Shown here one piece after another: positions 1 through 7,113 of a stretch of DNA of 17,655 nucleotides (positions are counted from its first letter, which is position 1; every line of letters starts with the position of its first letter). The notes beneath the pieces were generated by a model. It ran no database searches. It worked only from the letters and a program-made list of their open reading frames with translations, and was not told the DNA's origin. Location: contig JAEDIE010000028.1 of NCBI GenBank assembly GCA_016296775.1, forward strand, positions 1-17,655, written 5' to 3'. The position numbers and the translations under genes were made by a program. The DNA comes from Bacilli bacterium. Lineage in GTDB: Bacteria > Bacillota_I > Bacilli_A > RFN20 > CAG-826.

Positions 1-49
1 TAATGTTCATTATGTTTTTAAATAGTGTTTTAACTTCTTTTTTTAACAT
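1..49 (-). CDS. Partial hypothetical protein, N-terminus only
   Basis: Sixteen codons are visible, starting at the ATG (CAT on the plus strand, 47-49) and running off the left edge; they read MLKKEVKTLFKNIMNI. The start lies one base after the rqcH stop. It is preceded by an AAGAGG Shine-Dalgarno sequence (plus 57-62) embedded in the last rqcH codons, with 7-base spacing, which supports a real co-transcribed gene. The peptide is basic with a hydrophobic stretch beginning. No function can be assigned from so little. Confidence 0.5.
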   Translation of the reverse strand, partial: MLKKEVKTLFKNIMNI

Positions 50-50
50 A

Positions 51-1427
51 TTAAAACCTCTTAGCATTAATTAAATAAGAGTTAATATCATATTTAAATT
101 TAGTAATATTAAATGTCTCATATTTTAATATATTGACTTGACCTTCTTTAGTACCTTTTTTAACATTTTTAATTTGAGCAAATAAAACTTCTCCAACAAC
201 ATTAGAAGATAAATACAAAGCTAATTCAGAAGCAAATTCCTTAATTTCGTTATTAAAATTTGAAGAAAAAATAACTACATGTGGACCATGATCTTTAAAA
301 ATATGCAGGAAATAATAGTCTTTTTTAGCTTCTTTAAATGTTAAGTAGTCATTTTGAGAAGAGTTTTTACCAAATCCAATTTTGACATTATTGAATATAA
401 CGTAATAAGGTTTAAAGGAAGGAATATCTTTTTTCTTAACTGTTTTCTTATTTTTAATATAACCTAGTTTATCAAGTTCAATAAAAGTTTCGATATAATC
501 TTCCTCTTTAAAAAACTGTAAAGAAGAAAGCAAAGATTCTAAATATGATTTTTCATTTAATGAATTAATAATGTATTCATCACTAATTTTTATGGTTTGT
601 TTAGCTTTTTTATATGTTTTATAACACTTTTGAATAAATTGATCTAATGGTAAAAATGTTGAATTAACATATGTTTTCCCATCTATTTTATATTCATTAA
701 TATATTTATTTTCTTCATAATTTGTCAATAAATAATCGCCTACATATCTATACTCTAAATTAGAAACGGCTTCTTCTTTATCTTTACTAACTTTTTCTAT
801 TTTATTAGATAAAGATTTAATTTTAGACTTTAAACTTTTCTTTAATACACTATACTTGTTATCTAAATATTTAGTTTCAATACTAGCAATATAACTTAAA
901 ATAAAATTGTCTACTTTGGATTCATAAATTTCCTTTTTGATTCTTTCATTTGTTGGTAGTAAGTACTTTGTTTGAGGCATAATTGGTCTTTTTGTCTCAA
1001 ATCCTTTTAAATGAATTGCATCCAAAATAATATCGTTATTAGTTAAAATGATATTAGTATTGTTTTTAAATAATTCAACATATAATTTGTAGTTAAATTT
1101 ATCATAAGTATCTGTTGTTTTTAAAAATGAAAAACAAACAATATTATCATCGTTTATCAATTCAATACTTAATAATTTAGCATTTAATAATTTAGGTTTG
1201 ATTCTAAAAAAGAAACTATTTTGATTATTAAAAAGATATTTTTCTTTTGTTAATTCAACAAAAGGTTTAACTTGATTTAATGAAATAATAATAGATCCTA
1301 AACTAGATTTGGAAAAAGAAAATTGAAAATCACAATTTGTCAATATATGAATGTGATTTAAATAAGTATTCTTAAATATTTCGTTTAATTTACTAATATG
1401 TTTTGCTAAATAATTTATTGAATCCAT
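51..1427 (-). CDS. rqcH: Short, divergent RqcH/NFACT-family ribosome quality-control protein
   Basis: RqcH binds stalled 50S-peptidyl-tRNA complexes and recruits tRNA-Ala to add C-terminal alanine tails; older annotations call the family fibronectin-binding protein. The order seen is an NFACT-N region (about 1-160, with LYVELFKNNTNIILTNN), a lysine-rich coiled coil (about 195-255, ending YRYVGDYLLTNY), then NFACT-R (about 338-430, with FGKNSSQNDYLTFKEAKKD, PHVVI and IKNVKKGTKEGQVNI). At 458 residues it is about 100 shorter than B. subtilis RqcH. The missing part lies between the LLP at about 155 and the coiled coil, where the helix-hairpin-helix domain normally sits. The Asp-Arg pair used for tRNA-Ala recruitment aligns by eye with D94-N95, so the Arg appears lost. 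I chose ATG 1427; an in-frame TTG at 1466 lies upstream of the promoter -10 and is unlikely. The next gene on this strand begins one base after the stop. Confidence 0.82.
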   Translation of the reverse strand: MDSINYLAKHISKLNEIFKNTYLNHIHILTNCDFQFSFSKSSLGSIIISLNQVKPFVELTKEKYLFNNQNSFFFRIKPKLLNAKLLSIELINDDNIVCFSFLKTTDTYDKFNYKLYVELFKNNTNIILTNNDIILDAIHLKGFETKRPIMPQTKYLLPTNERIKKEIYESKVDNFILSYIASIETKYLDNKYSVLKKSLKSKIKSLSNKIEKVSKDKEEAVSNLEYRYVGDYLLTNYEENKYINEYKIDGKTYVNSTFLPLDQFIQKCYKTYKKAKQTIKISDEYIINSLNEKSYLESLLSSLQFFKEEDYIETFIELDKLGYIKNKKTVKKKDIPSFKPYYVIFNNVKIGFGKNSSQNDYLTFKEAKKDYYFLHIFKDHGPHVVIFSSNFNNEIKEFASELALYLSSNVVGEVLFAQIKNVKKGTKEGQVNILKYETFNITKFKYDINSYLINAKRF

Positions 1428-1434
1428 ATGAAAT

Positions 1435-1440
1435 ATTATA
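1435..1440 (-). promoter_or_regulatory. -10 box of rqcH, 7 bases before the ATG
   Basis: The minus strand reads TATAATATTTCATATG. A perfect TATAAT ends 7 bases before the rqcH start codon, so the predicted mRNA begins at or next to the ATG. No Shine-Dalgarno lies within 12 bases; an AAAGG lies about 15 bases upstream, on the wrong side of the -10. The -35 is poor (TTGCTT with a 20-base spacer, or CTTACT with 17). Confidence 0.55.
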
Positions 1441-1451
1441 ACCTTTTTAAT

Positions 1452-1480
1452 TTGAATAGTAAGCAAAGAATGTATATAAT
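1452..1480 (+). promoter_or_regulatory. Sigma-A type promoter of gmk
   Basis: TTGAAT at 1452-1457 and a perfect TATAAT at 1475-1480 are separated by exactly 17 bases. The -10 ends 7 bases before the gmk ATG at 1488, placing the transcription start at or beside the start codon. No Shine-Dalgarno precedes gmk. This promoter is back to back with the rqcH promoter. Confidence 0.75.
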
Positions 1481-1487
1481 TTAATAT

Positions 1488-2072
1488 ATGAAAAAGGGAT
1501 TATTAATTATTCTTAGTGGACCTAGTGGAGTTGGAAAAGGAACAATTAGAGAGTATTTAATGAAGGACGATACTGTCAATCTTAAATATTCTATTTCCAT
1601 GACTACAAGAAGCCCAAGAGAAGGTGAAGTTAATGGAAGAGATTATTTCTTTGTAACTCATGAAGAATTTCTTGATGCCCTTAAAAACCATAAATTATTA
1701 GAGCATGCAAAGTTTGTTGATAATTATTATGGAACTCCAAAAGATTATGTTGAAAAGCTTAGAAACGAAGGTAAAAATATTCTTCTCGAAATCGAAACCA
1801 AAGGTGCTAAGCAAGTAATAGATAAAATGCATTCAGATGATGAAATCTCTATATTTTTAGTTCCACCAAGTTTAGAGGAACTTGAAAAACGTATTAGAGG
1901 AAGAAAAACTGAAAGCGATGAAGTAATAAAGAAAAGATTAGCAAAAGCTAAAAGAGAACTTAAAAAAGAAGTCCTTTATGATTATGTCGTTGTTAACGAC
2001 ACACCAAAAAATGCTGCAGAACGCATTATTCAAATCATTCAATCCAGATTGAAGAAAAATGAAATTAATTAA
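1488..2072 (+). CDS. gmk: Guanylate kinase
   Basis: Cytosolic enzyme that phosphorylates GMP (and dGMP) to GDP with ATP, essential for guanine nucleotide supply. The P-loop GPSGVGKGT is at residues 11-19. The GMP-binding region contains TTRSPREGEVNGRDYFFV (about 40-57) and YYGTPKDYV. LLEIETKGAKQV corresponds to the usual LEIDVQGA segment, and RIRGRKTES forms the lid. The 194 residues are close to the family's roughly 200. It heads the housekeeping cluster and its last 14 bases overlap priA. The omega subunit gene rpoZ, which commonly follows gmk in Firmicutes, is absent here. The start has no Shine-Dalgarno and sits just after a promoter, so translation is probably leaderless. Confidence 0.97.
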   Translation: MKKGLLIILSGPSGVGKGTIREYLMKDDTVNLKYSISMTTRSPREGEVNGRDYFFVTHEEFLDALKNHKLLEHAKFVDNYYGTPKDYVEKLRNEGKNILLEIETKGAKQVIDKMHSDDEISIFLVPPSLEELEKRIRGRKTESDEVIKKRLAKAKRELKKEVLYDYVVVNDTPKNAAERIIQIIQSRLKKNEIN

Positions 2073-4242
2073 TGTTTTAATACAACATTCTAAATATTCG
2101 CTTGATAAATCTTTTTTATATTGGATAGATTATGATATTAAACCATTTACAAGGGTTTTAGTATCTTTTGGTGGGCAAAATAATATTTATGGTTTTGTTG
2201 TAGATGTAAAAGAAGATAATAGAGAAATTAAAGAAATAGAAGAAGAATTAGGTTTTGAACTTAAAAAAATAGATGAAGTAATTGATGAAGAACCTATAAT
2301 GAATGAAAGTCTTTTTTCTTTAGCAAAAGATATCTCTTCTTTTTATATTCATCCTTTAATTGGTGTTATTAAAACAATGCTTCCAAGTTCTTTAAGACCT
2401 TCAAAATTAGGAGCTTCTTCTAAAATAAAATATGAATCATTTTTAAAAATTAGGAGGGATTTAATAGGGAATTTTGAGTTAAATAGCAATGAAAAGAAGT
2501 TTATAGAGAAGTATTTTAGTTCAAAAAATGAAATAAAAGATAATGCAGGAAAGACTAAATCTTTAGAATCTTTAATTGAAAAAGGAATTGTATCTAGATA
2601 CAAAAAAGAGGTTTATAGATATAAAATAAGCAAATCTTTTAATTATGAAAAAGAAATAAATCTAACTTTAGATCAAGAAAAAGCTTATTCAAGTATTGTT
2701 AATACTAATAAAAATATATCTTTATTATTTGGAATTACTGGTAGTGGAAAAACAGAAATTTATATTAAGCTAATTGAAAAATATTTAAATGAAGGAAAAT
2801 CATCGTTAATTTTAGTTCCTGAAATTGGGTTAACACCTTTAATGATTTCGAGAATAATTTCTTATTTTAGTGAGGATTTAGTAGGTATTTTGCATTCATC
2901 ATTAACAAATAATGAAAGATATGATGAGTATAGAAAAATAAAAAACGGGAAAACTAAAATTGTTATTGGAACAAGAAGTGCTATTTTTGCCCCTTTAACT
3001 AATTTAGGACTTATTATTGTAGATGAAGAACATGATGAAAGTTATAAACAAGATAAAGATTTATGTTATTCAGCTATTGATGTAGCTTTATTAAGAGCTA
3101 AACAAGATAATTTAAAAGTTGTTTTAGGAAGTGCTACACCAAGTATTGAAGATATGTGTAAAGCTAAAAACGGATCTTATAATTTAGTTACTTTAGATAA
3201 AAAATATAACGATGTTTCTTATGCAAATGTTGAGTTAATTGATAGAAAAGATGCAGCTTTATTTACTCATTCAACCATTTTTTCTTTAGAAATGATTAGA
3301 AGAATTAAACAATGTTTAATAAATAATGAGCAAATAATAATTTTTGTTAATAACAAGGGATATTCAAGAAGCTATTATTGTAGAGGTTGTGGAAAAGTAT
3401 TTACTTGTCCGACTTGTAATACACCTTTATTTTTACATAAAGAAGATAACAAATTAAAATGTCATAGATGTAATTATGAAGAAAGAGTCCCTTCTAAATG
3501 TAAAGAATGTGGATCTAACTTTTTTGGAGTTAATGGTTTTGGTATTGAAAAAGTTAAGGAAGAATTTGAACTTCTTTTTGATCAAAACTATTTAGTTTTA
3601 GATGGTGATATTACTAAAAATGATGAGGAAATACGCACAATTTTAGAAAAATTTAATAATAAAGAATCTAATGTTTTGATTGGTACTCAAGTGGTTTGTA
3701 AGGGTCATGATTTTAATGATGTTGGACTTGTTTGTATTTTAAATGCAGATACTTTATTAAATTATCCTTCTTATAAATCTTCGTTCAATGCCTTTAGTTT
3801 AATTGAACAACTTATTGGAAGAGCGGGAAGAAAAAAAGATAATGCCTTAGCTTTAATTCAAACATCAAATTTAAGTAGTAACATTATAAAATATGCTATA
3901 AATCACGATTATTTTTCTTTCTTTAATGAAGAAATAGAAAATAGAAAACACTTTAAATATCCTCCATTTTATAATTTGTTAACTCTAAAAATAACTAGTA
4001 AAAATAAAGATTATCTTTTGCTTAAAAGTAGACAATTAGCAAAAGTTATTAAAGAATTTAATTCAAACTTAATTGTTTTAGGACCTTCTATTTTGAAAAA
4101 AGAACTTAATTCTTACCTCATAGATATTACCTTAAAATGCAAAAAGAAGCAGGATTTAATAGAGATTTCTAAAATTTTAATTAAAACTTCAGCTACAGAT
4201 CAAAGGTTAAATCTTTCTTTTATTTTTTCAAAACTTGATTAA
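2059..4242 (+). CDS. priA: Primosomal replication-restart helicase PriA
   Basis: PriA is a 3'-5' superfamily 2 helicase that recognises abandoned replication forks and reloads the replisome. The N-terminal 3'-DNA-binding domain is at about 1-105 (FLYWIDYDIKPFTRVLVSFG). Walker A GITGSGKTE is near 227-234 and the DEEH box near 321-324 (IIVDEEHDESYKQ). Eight zinc-binding cysteines occur as CRGC, CPTC, CHRC and CKEC at about 440-485. Late helicase motifs are GTQVVCKGHDF and LIEQLIGRAGR (near 590). The 727 residues are at the low end of the usual range and every expected domain is present. It overlaps gmk by 14 bases with only a weak GAAGAA-type ribosome site, so coupling is likely. coaBC, which usually lies just upstream, is not here. 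Confidence 0.97.
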   Translation: MKLINVLIQHSKYSLDKSFLYWIDYDIKPFTRVLVSFGGQNNIYGFVVDVKEDNREIKEIEEELGFELKKIDEVIDEEPIMNESLFSLAKDISSFYIHPLIGVIKTMLPSSLRPSKLGASSKIKYESFLKIRRDLIGNFELNSNEKKFIEKYFSSKNEIKDNAGKTKSLESLIEKGIVSRYKKEVYRYKISKSFNYEKEINLTLDQEKAYSSIVNTNKNISLLFGITGSGKTEIYIKLIEKYLNEGKSSLILVPEIGLTPLMISRIISYFSEDLVGILHSSLTNNERYDEYRKIKNGKTKIVIGTRSAIFAPLTNLGLIIVDEEHDESYKQDKDLCYSAIDVALLRAKQDNLKVVLGSATPSIEDMCKAKNGSYNLVTLDKKYNDVSYANVELIDRKDAALFTHSTIFSLEMIRRIKQCLINNEQIIIFVNNKGYSRSYYCRGCGKVFTCPTCNTPLFLHKEDNKLKCHRCNYEERVPSKCKECGSNFFGVNGFGIEKVKEEFELLFDQNYLVLDGDITKNDEEIRTILEKFNNKESNVLIGTQVVCKGHDFNDVGLVCILNADTLLNYPSYKSSFNAFSLIEQLIGRAGRKKDNALALIQTSNLSSNIIKYAINHDYFSFFNEEIENRKHFKYPPFYNLLTLKITSKNKDYLLLKSRQLAKVIKEFNSNLIVLGPSILKKELNSYLIDITLKCKKKQDLIEISKILIKTSATDQRLNLSFIFSKLD

Positions 4243-4275
4243 TTTTAAAAATTATATATAAACACAAATAAAAAA

Positions 4276-4284
4276 TGTTATAAT
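4276..4284 (+). promoter_or_regulatory. Extended -10 promoter of the DUF1904-like gene
   Basis: TGTTATAAT fits the extended -10 pattern TGnTATAAT. The six bases at the expected -35 (around 4256-4261) are a poor match, as is common for extended -10 promoters. The predicted start is near 4291, giving a leader of about 24 bases that carries a proper Shine-Dalgarno. The downstream genes can therefore be transcribed independently of gmk-priA. Confidence 0.6.
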
Positions 4285-4300
4285 AATCTAAGATTATTAT
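4280..4300. repeat. 10-1-10 inverted repeat over the -10, candidate operator
   Basis: ATAATAATCT (4280-4289) and AGATTATTAT (4291-4300) are perfect inverted copies separated by one A. They cover most of the -10 and the predicted transcription start, and end 4 bases before the ribosome-binding site. The position suits a repressor operator, and a single central base is the geometry of Fur-family 7-1-7 sites, though the sequence is not a Fur, PerR or Zur consensus. AT-rich DNA produces such repeats by chance fairly often, so the position is the main argument. Confidence 0.4.
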
Positions 4301-4303
4301 CTA

Positions 4304-4310
4304 AGAGGGA
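4304..4310 (+). promoter_or_regulatory. Strong Shine-Dalgarno for the DUF1904-like gene
   Basis: AGAGGGA with GAGGG at 4305-4309 lies 5 bases before ATG 4315 and fixes that start. It contrasts with the nearby promoter-proximal genes that have no ribosome-binding site. Confidence 0.7.
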
Positions 4311-4314
4311 ATTT

Positions 4315-4827
4315 ATGATTACAATTACAATTTTAGGTTTAGACCCATACTTACTCAAACAATTGAGTCGAGAAATGACTCCACAATTGGTTGAACTTTA
4401 TGAGTGCGGACAAGATGACATTGATTTCTTTGCTCCAGAAGGATTACTAATTCATAACGGAATAGATCAAACTAGCTGGAATATCGAGATTAGAGTCAAT
4501 GCTCCATTAAAAGTTAAGGTTTTAGAAAAACAAGCTTTCGAAGTAATTAAAGGAGGACTTGGAAATTTCTGTATAAATGCAGTAGTAATTTTTAATTACT
4601 ATTCAAGCGATAATAGATACGAAGTAATTAGAGATGAATATCCTCGTTATATGAGTGAAGATAATCCATATTACGAAGAAGATAATTGCGAAACCTGCGA
4701 TGGTGAATGCGATTGTGATCATGATGATAATTGTGAATGTGGTCATTGTCATCACGACGAAGAAGAACCATATTTAGGTAATGCTTTCGAAGAATTTGAG
4801 AAGAGAATGGGTAAAGATGATGAATAA
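4315..4827 (+). CDS. DUF1904-like protein with a Cys/His-rich acidic tail
   Basis: Residues 1 to about 105 resemble the DUF1904 family (small tautomerase-fold proteins of unknown role) in length and pattern: a first beta strand ITITILGLD, a helix with LSREMTPQLVELYECGQDD, strands LLIHNGI and WNIEIRV, then a second helix and FCINAVVIFNYY. The remainder, 106-170, is a very acidic extension. Between 125 and 147 it holds seven cysteines (125, 128, 132, 134, 140, 142, 145) and four histidines (136, 144, 146, 147), followed by a charged end. That density suggests binding of zinc, copper or another soft metal, or a redox-labile cluster; this is inference. The gene has its own promoter, an inverted repeat and a strong ribosome site. 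It occupies the place of def/fmt in related clusters and overlaps the degenerate rsmB. The family call is by memory of the pattern; the function is unknown. Confidence 0.6.
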   Translation: MITITILGLDPYLLKQLSREMTPQLVELYECGQDDIDFFAPEGLLIHNGIDQTSWNIEIRVNAPLKVKVLEKQAFEVIKGGLGNFCINAVVIFNYYSSDNRYEVIRDEYPRYMSEDNPYYEEDNCETCDGECDCDHDDNCECGHCHHDEEEPYLGNAFEEFEKRMGKDDE

Positions 4828-6082
4828 CGTATTTGATATTTCATTAAATGTATTAGTAGATTGTGTTAACGAGAAAAAAGATTTTTCTCTTTTAATCAAA
4901 GATTATGTTAAAGTCGGAAGACAAAATGAGAAAAAAACATGCATGTCAATTTGTGGAATTGTCTTAAGAAATTACTATTTAATTAAATATTTCGCTAATC
5001 ATGTTTTGAATTTTACTGACATAAAGTTAGTTCTTGCAACTGGTATTGTTTTTGGAACAGTAGCTTTTAAGAAAGTAGAAAATACAAATTCATGTTTAGA
5101 TTGGTATAAAAATTTATTAGTTAATAACGGAATTGAATTTAACGAAGAAAAGCAAACAGCTATTCAAGAATTAATTGCAAAGAAGAAAAATTACGATTTT
5201 AAAGATTTAAATAAAGGTTCTATTCAATATTTTTCAATTAATAACAATCTTCCAATTTGGTTTTTAAAGATGCTCTTTAAACAATATGGAAGAGAAATTA
5301 TGTACAAAGTTGCAAGAGAATGTTCTAAAATGCCAAAACAATATGCTTATAAACCAACATTCTTTGAATATAATGACGATGAAAAAGTTTCATTACTTGA
5401 TTTTGATGAATTAGATAATAATTTATATACTTATAAACAAGAAAAATCTATTAAAGCTGTAGCTGCCTGCCATTCAAATGTTTTATATCCAGTTCAACAT
5501 GCTGAACATAAGATGGCACTTAAACTGCCAGCTTTACAAAATAAAGAAATTACCATAGTTTTACATAGCATTGAGAATGCTTATGTTGAATTAATTGATA
5601 AATATCTCAATTCAAATAATTCAATTGAAGTTCTTTATTCTAATCCAAAGAAGAGTTTAGTACCTCTTACAAAAATAGAAAAAGCTTTGAACAATACTAA
5701 ATTTAGTTATCACGAAACTAGTGAGTTTACATTAGAAGCTTATTCAAATAACAAACAAGATTTAATTGTTTATTTTGCTCCTTCAAGCAATTTAGATAAT
5801 TTTAGAAGAGTACCAGATTATATTTTAAATTTCTCACAAAATTCAATCGATGATCTTATTAAAGAACAAGCAAGAGGATTAAATGAGTTAGCAAAATATA
5901 TAGAAATTAATGGAAGACTTGTATATTGTGTTCCAACAGTTGATATTAAAGAAACCGAAGTACAAGTAATGAAATTTTTAGAAAACAACAAAGGATTTAT
6001 CAAAGAATATGCTGAATTATTCTTCCCTCACGAAAAAGATAATTCAATGTATTACTATGCAATTTTAAGAAAAACTAAATAA
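4817..6082 (+). CDS. rsmB: RsmB-like protein, catalytically degenerate
   Basis: RsmB normally makes m5C967 in 16S rRNA with SAM. This 421-residue protein has the expected layout: a NusB-like N-terminal RNA-binding domain (about 1-130, with GIVLRNYYLIKYFANHVLNF), a linker motif NNLPIWFLKMLFKQYG, and a Rossmann-type C-terminus ending in FFPHEKDNSMYYYAILRK, matching the usual PHEHGTDGFFIARLRK. The catalytic parts are gone. The glycine-rich SAM loop (DACAAPGGKT) is replaced by IVLHSIENAYVE near 246-257. Motif IV DAPCSG is FAPSSN (Ser323 for Cys). Motif VI YSTCT is YCVPT (Pro373 for the nucleophile). The frame is intact, so it looks like a retained pseudoenzyme. I prefer ATG 4817 or 4820, overlapping the previous gene by 8-11 bases; an in-frame ATG at 4781 would overlap by 47. 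It sits 2 bases before rlmN. Confidence 0.75.
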   Translation: MMNNVFDISLNVLVDCVNEKKDFSLLIKDYVKVGRQNEKKTCMSICGIVLRNYYLIKYFANHVLNFTDIKLVLATGIVFGTVAFKKVENTNSCLDWYKNLLVNNGIEFNEEKQTAIQELIAKKKNYDFKDLNKGSIQYFSINNNLPIWFLKMLFKQYGREIMYKVARECSKMPKQYAYKPTFFEYNDDEKVSLLDFDELDNNLYTYKQEKSIKAVAACHSNVLYPVQHAEHKMALKLPALQNKEITIVLHSIENAYVELIDKYLNSNNSIEVLYSNPKKSLVPLTKIEKALNNTKFSYHETSEFTLEAYSNNKQDLIVYFAPSSNLDNFRRVPDYILNFSQNSIDDLIKEQARGLNELAKYIEINGRLVYCVPTVDIKETEVQVMKFLENNKGFIKEYAELFFPHEKDNSMYYYAILRKTK

Positions 6083-6084
6083 AA

Positions 6085-7113
6085 ATGAAAAATTTATACG
6101 GTTACAAATTAGAAGATTTAGAACAATTAATGTTAGAAATGGGTCAAAAGAAATATCGTGCAACCCAACTTTTCAAATGGATTTATGAACGAAATGTTAC
6201 TTCATTTGATGAGATGAGCGATATATCTTTAGCATTTAGAGAAACATTAAAAAATGAGTTTTGTCTTGAAATTCCAACAATTTTCAAAAAACAAGTTTCT
6301 AGTGATGGAACCGTAAAATTATTATTAAGCTTAAAAGATGATTCTAAAATTGAAACTGTCTTAATGAGATATAATTATGGTCTTGTAGCATGCGTTACTT
6401 CTCAGGTTGGTTGTAACATGGGATGTGCTTTTTGTGCTTCAGGATTATTTAAAAAACAAAGAAACTTAGAAGTTCATGAACTTGTTGGACAAATTTTAGT
6501 TTTAAATAATCTTTTAAAAGAAGAAAATAAAAAAATTACTCACGTTGTTGTTATGGGTACAGGTGAACCTTTCGATAACTATGACAATGTCATGAAGTTT
6601 ATTAGAATTTTAAATCATCCATATGGATTTGCTATTGGAGCAAGACATTTAACTGTTTCTACATGTGGATTAGTAGAAAAAATTAAGGATTATGCTAATG
6701 AAGGAATTCAAATTAATTTAGCTATTTCTTTACATGCTCCAAATGACAAAATTAGAAATAAAATAATGCCTATAAGTTTTAAGTATCCTCTTGATCAACT
6801 TATGGAAGCGATTAAATATTATGAACAAACTGCAAAAAGAAGAGTTACATTCGAATATATTTTGTTAGAAGATGTTAACGATTCTATTGAAGATGCTAAA
6901 GAACTAGCTCAACTAATTAGAGGAACAACTTCTTATGTTAATTTAATTCCATATAATCCAGTTGGAGAATTAAAATATAAAAGAACTAGTGGAAATAGAG
7001 TCCATCGTTTTATGGACGCTTTAATCAAAGAAGGTGTTAATGTTACAGTTAGAAAAGAATTTGGAACTGATATTGATGCTGCATGTGGACAATTGAGGGC
7101 AAAAAATGGTTAA
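6085..7113 (+). CDS. rlmN: Radical-SAM 23S rRNA (A2503-C2) / tRNA A37 methyltransferase RlmN
   Basis: RlmN methylates C2 of A2503 in 23S rRNA (and A37 of some tRNAs) by a radical-SAM, methyl-cysteine mechanism. The 4Fe-4S motif CxxxCxxC is seen at C110, C114 and C117 (GCNMGCAFCASG). The SAM-contacting GTGEPFDNYDNV follows, and the methyl-carrying cysteine is the C334 of DAACGQLR near the end. The N-terminal accessory domain contains KYRATQLFKWIYER. At 342 residues it is full length and all key residues are present, in contrast with the neighbouring RsmB. It starts 2 bases after the rsmB stop with no clear Shine-Dalgarno, so it probably depends on coupling. It overlaps the phosphatase gene by 8 bases. 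Confidence 0.97.
   Translation: MKNLYGYKLEDLEQLMLEMGQKKYRATQLFKWIYERNVTSFDEMSDISLAFRETLKNEFCLEIPTIFKKQVSSDGTVKLLLSLKDDSKIETVLMRYNYGLVACVTSQVGCNMGCAFCASGLFKKQRNLEVHELVGQILVLNNLLKEENKKITHVVVMGTGEPFDNYDNVMKFIRILNHPYGFAIGARHLTVSTCGLVEKIKDYANEGIQINLAISLHAPNDKIRNKIMPISFKYPLDQLMEAIKYYEQTAKRRVTFEYILLEDVNDSIEDAKELAQLIRGTTSYVNLIPYNPVGELKYKRTSGNRVHRFMDALIKEGVNVTVRKEFGTDIDAACGQLRAKNG

Noticed and set aside
1428..1466. Longer rqcH from TTG 1466
   Set aside because: It would start upstream of the TATAAT box, and the added residues do not match the family N-terminus.
4781..4816. Longer RsmB-like protein from ATG 4781
   Set aside because: It requires a 47-base overlap with the preceding gene and adds a non-family MLSKNLRREWVK extension; ATG 4817/4820 suits the usual coupling distance.
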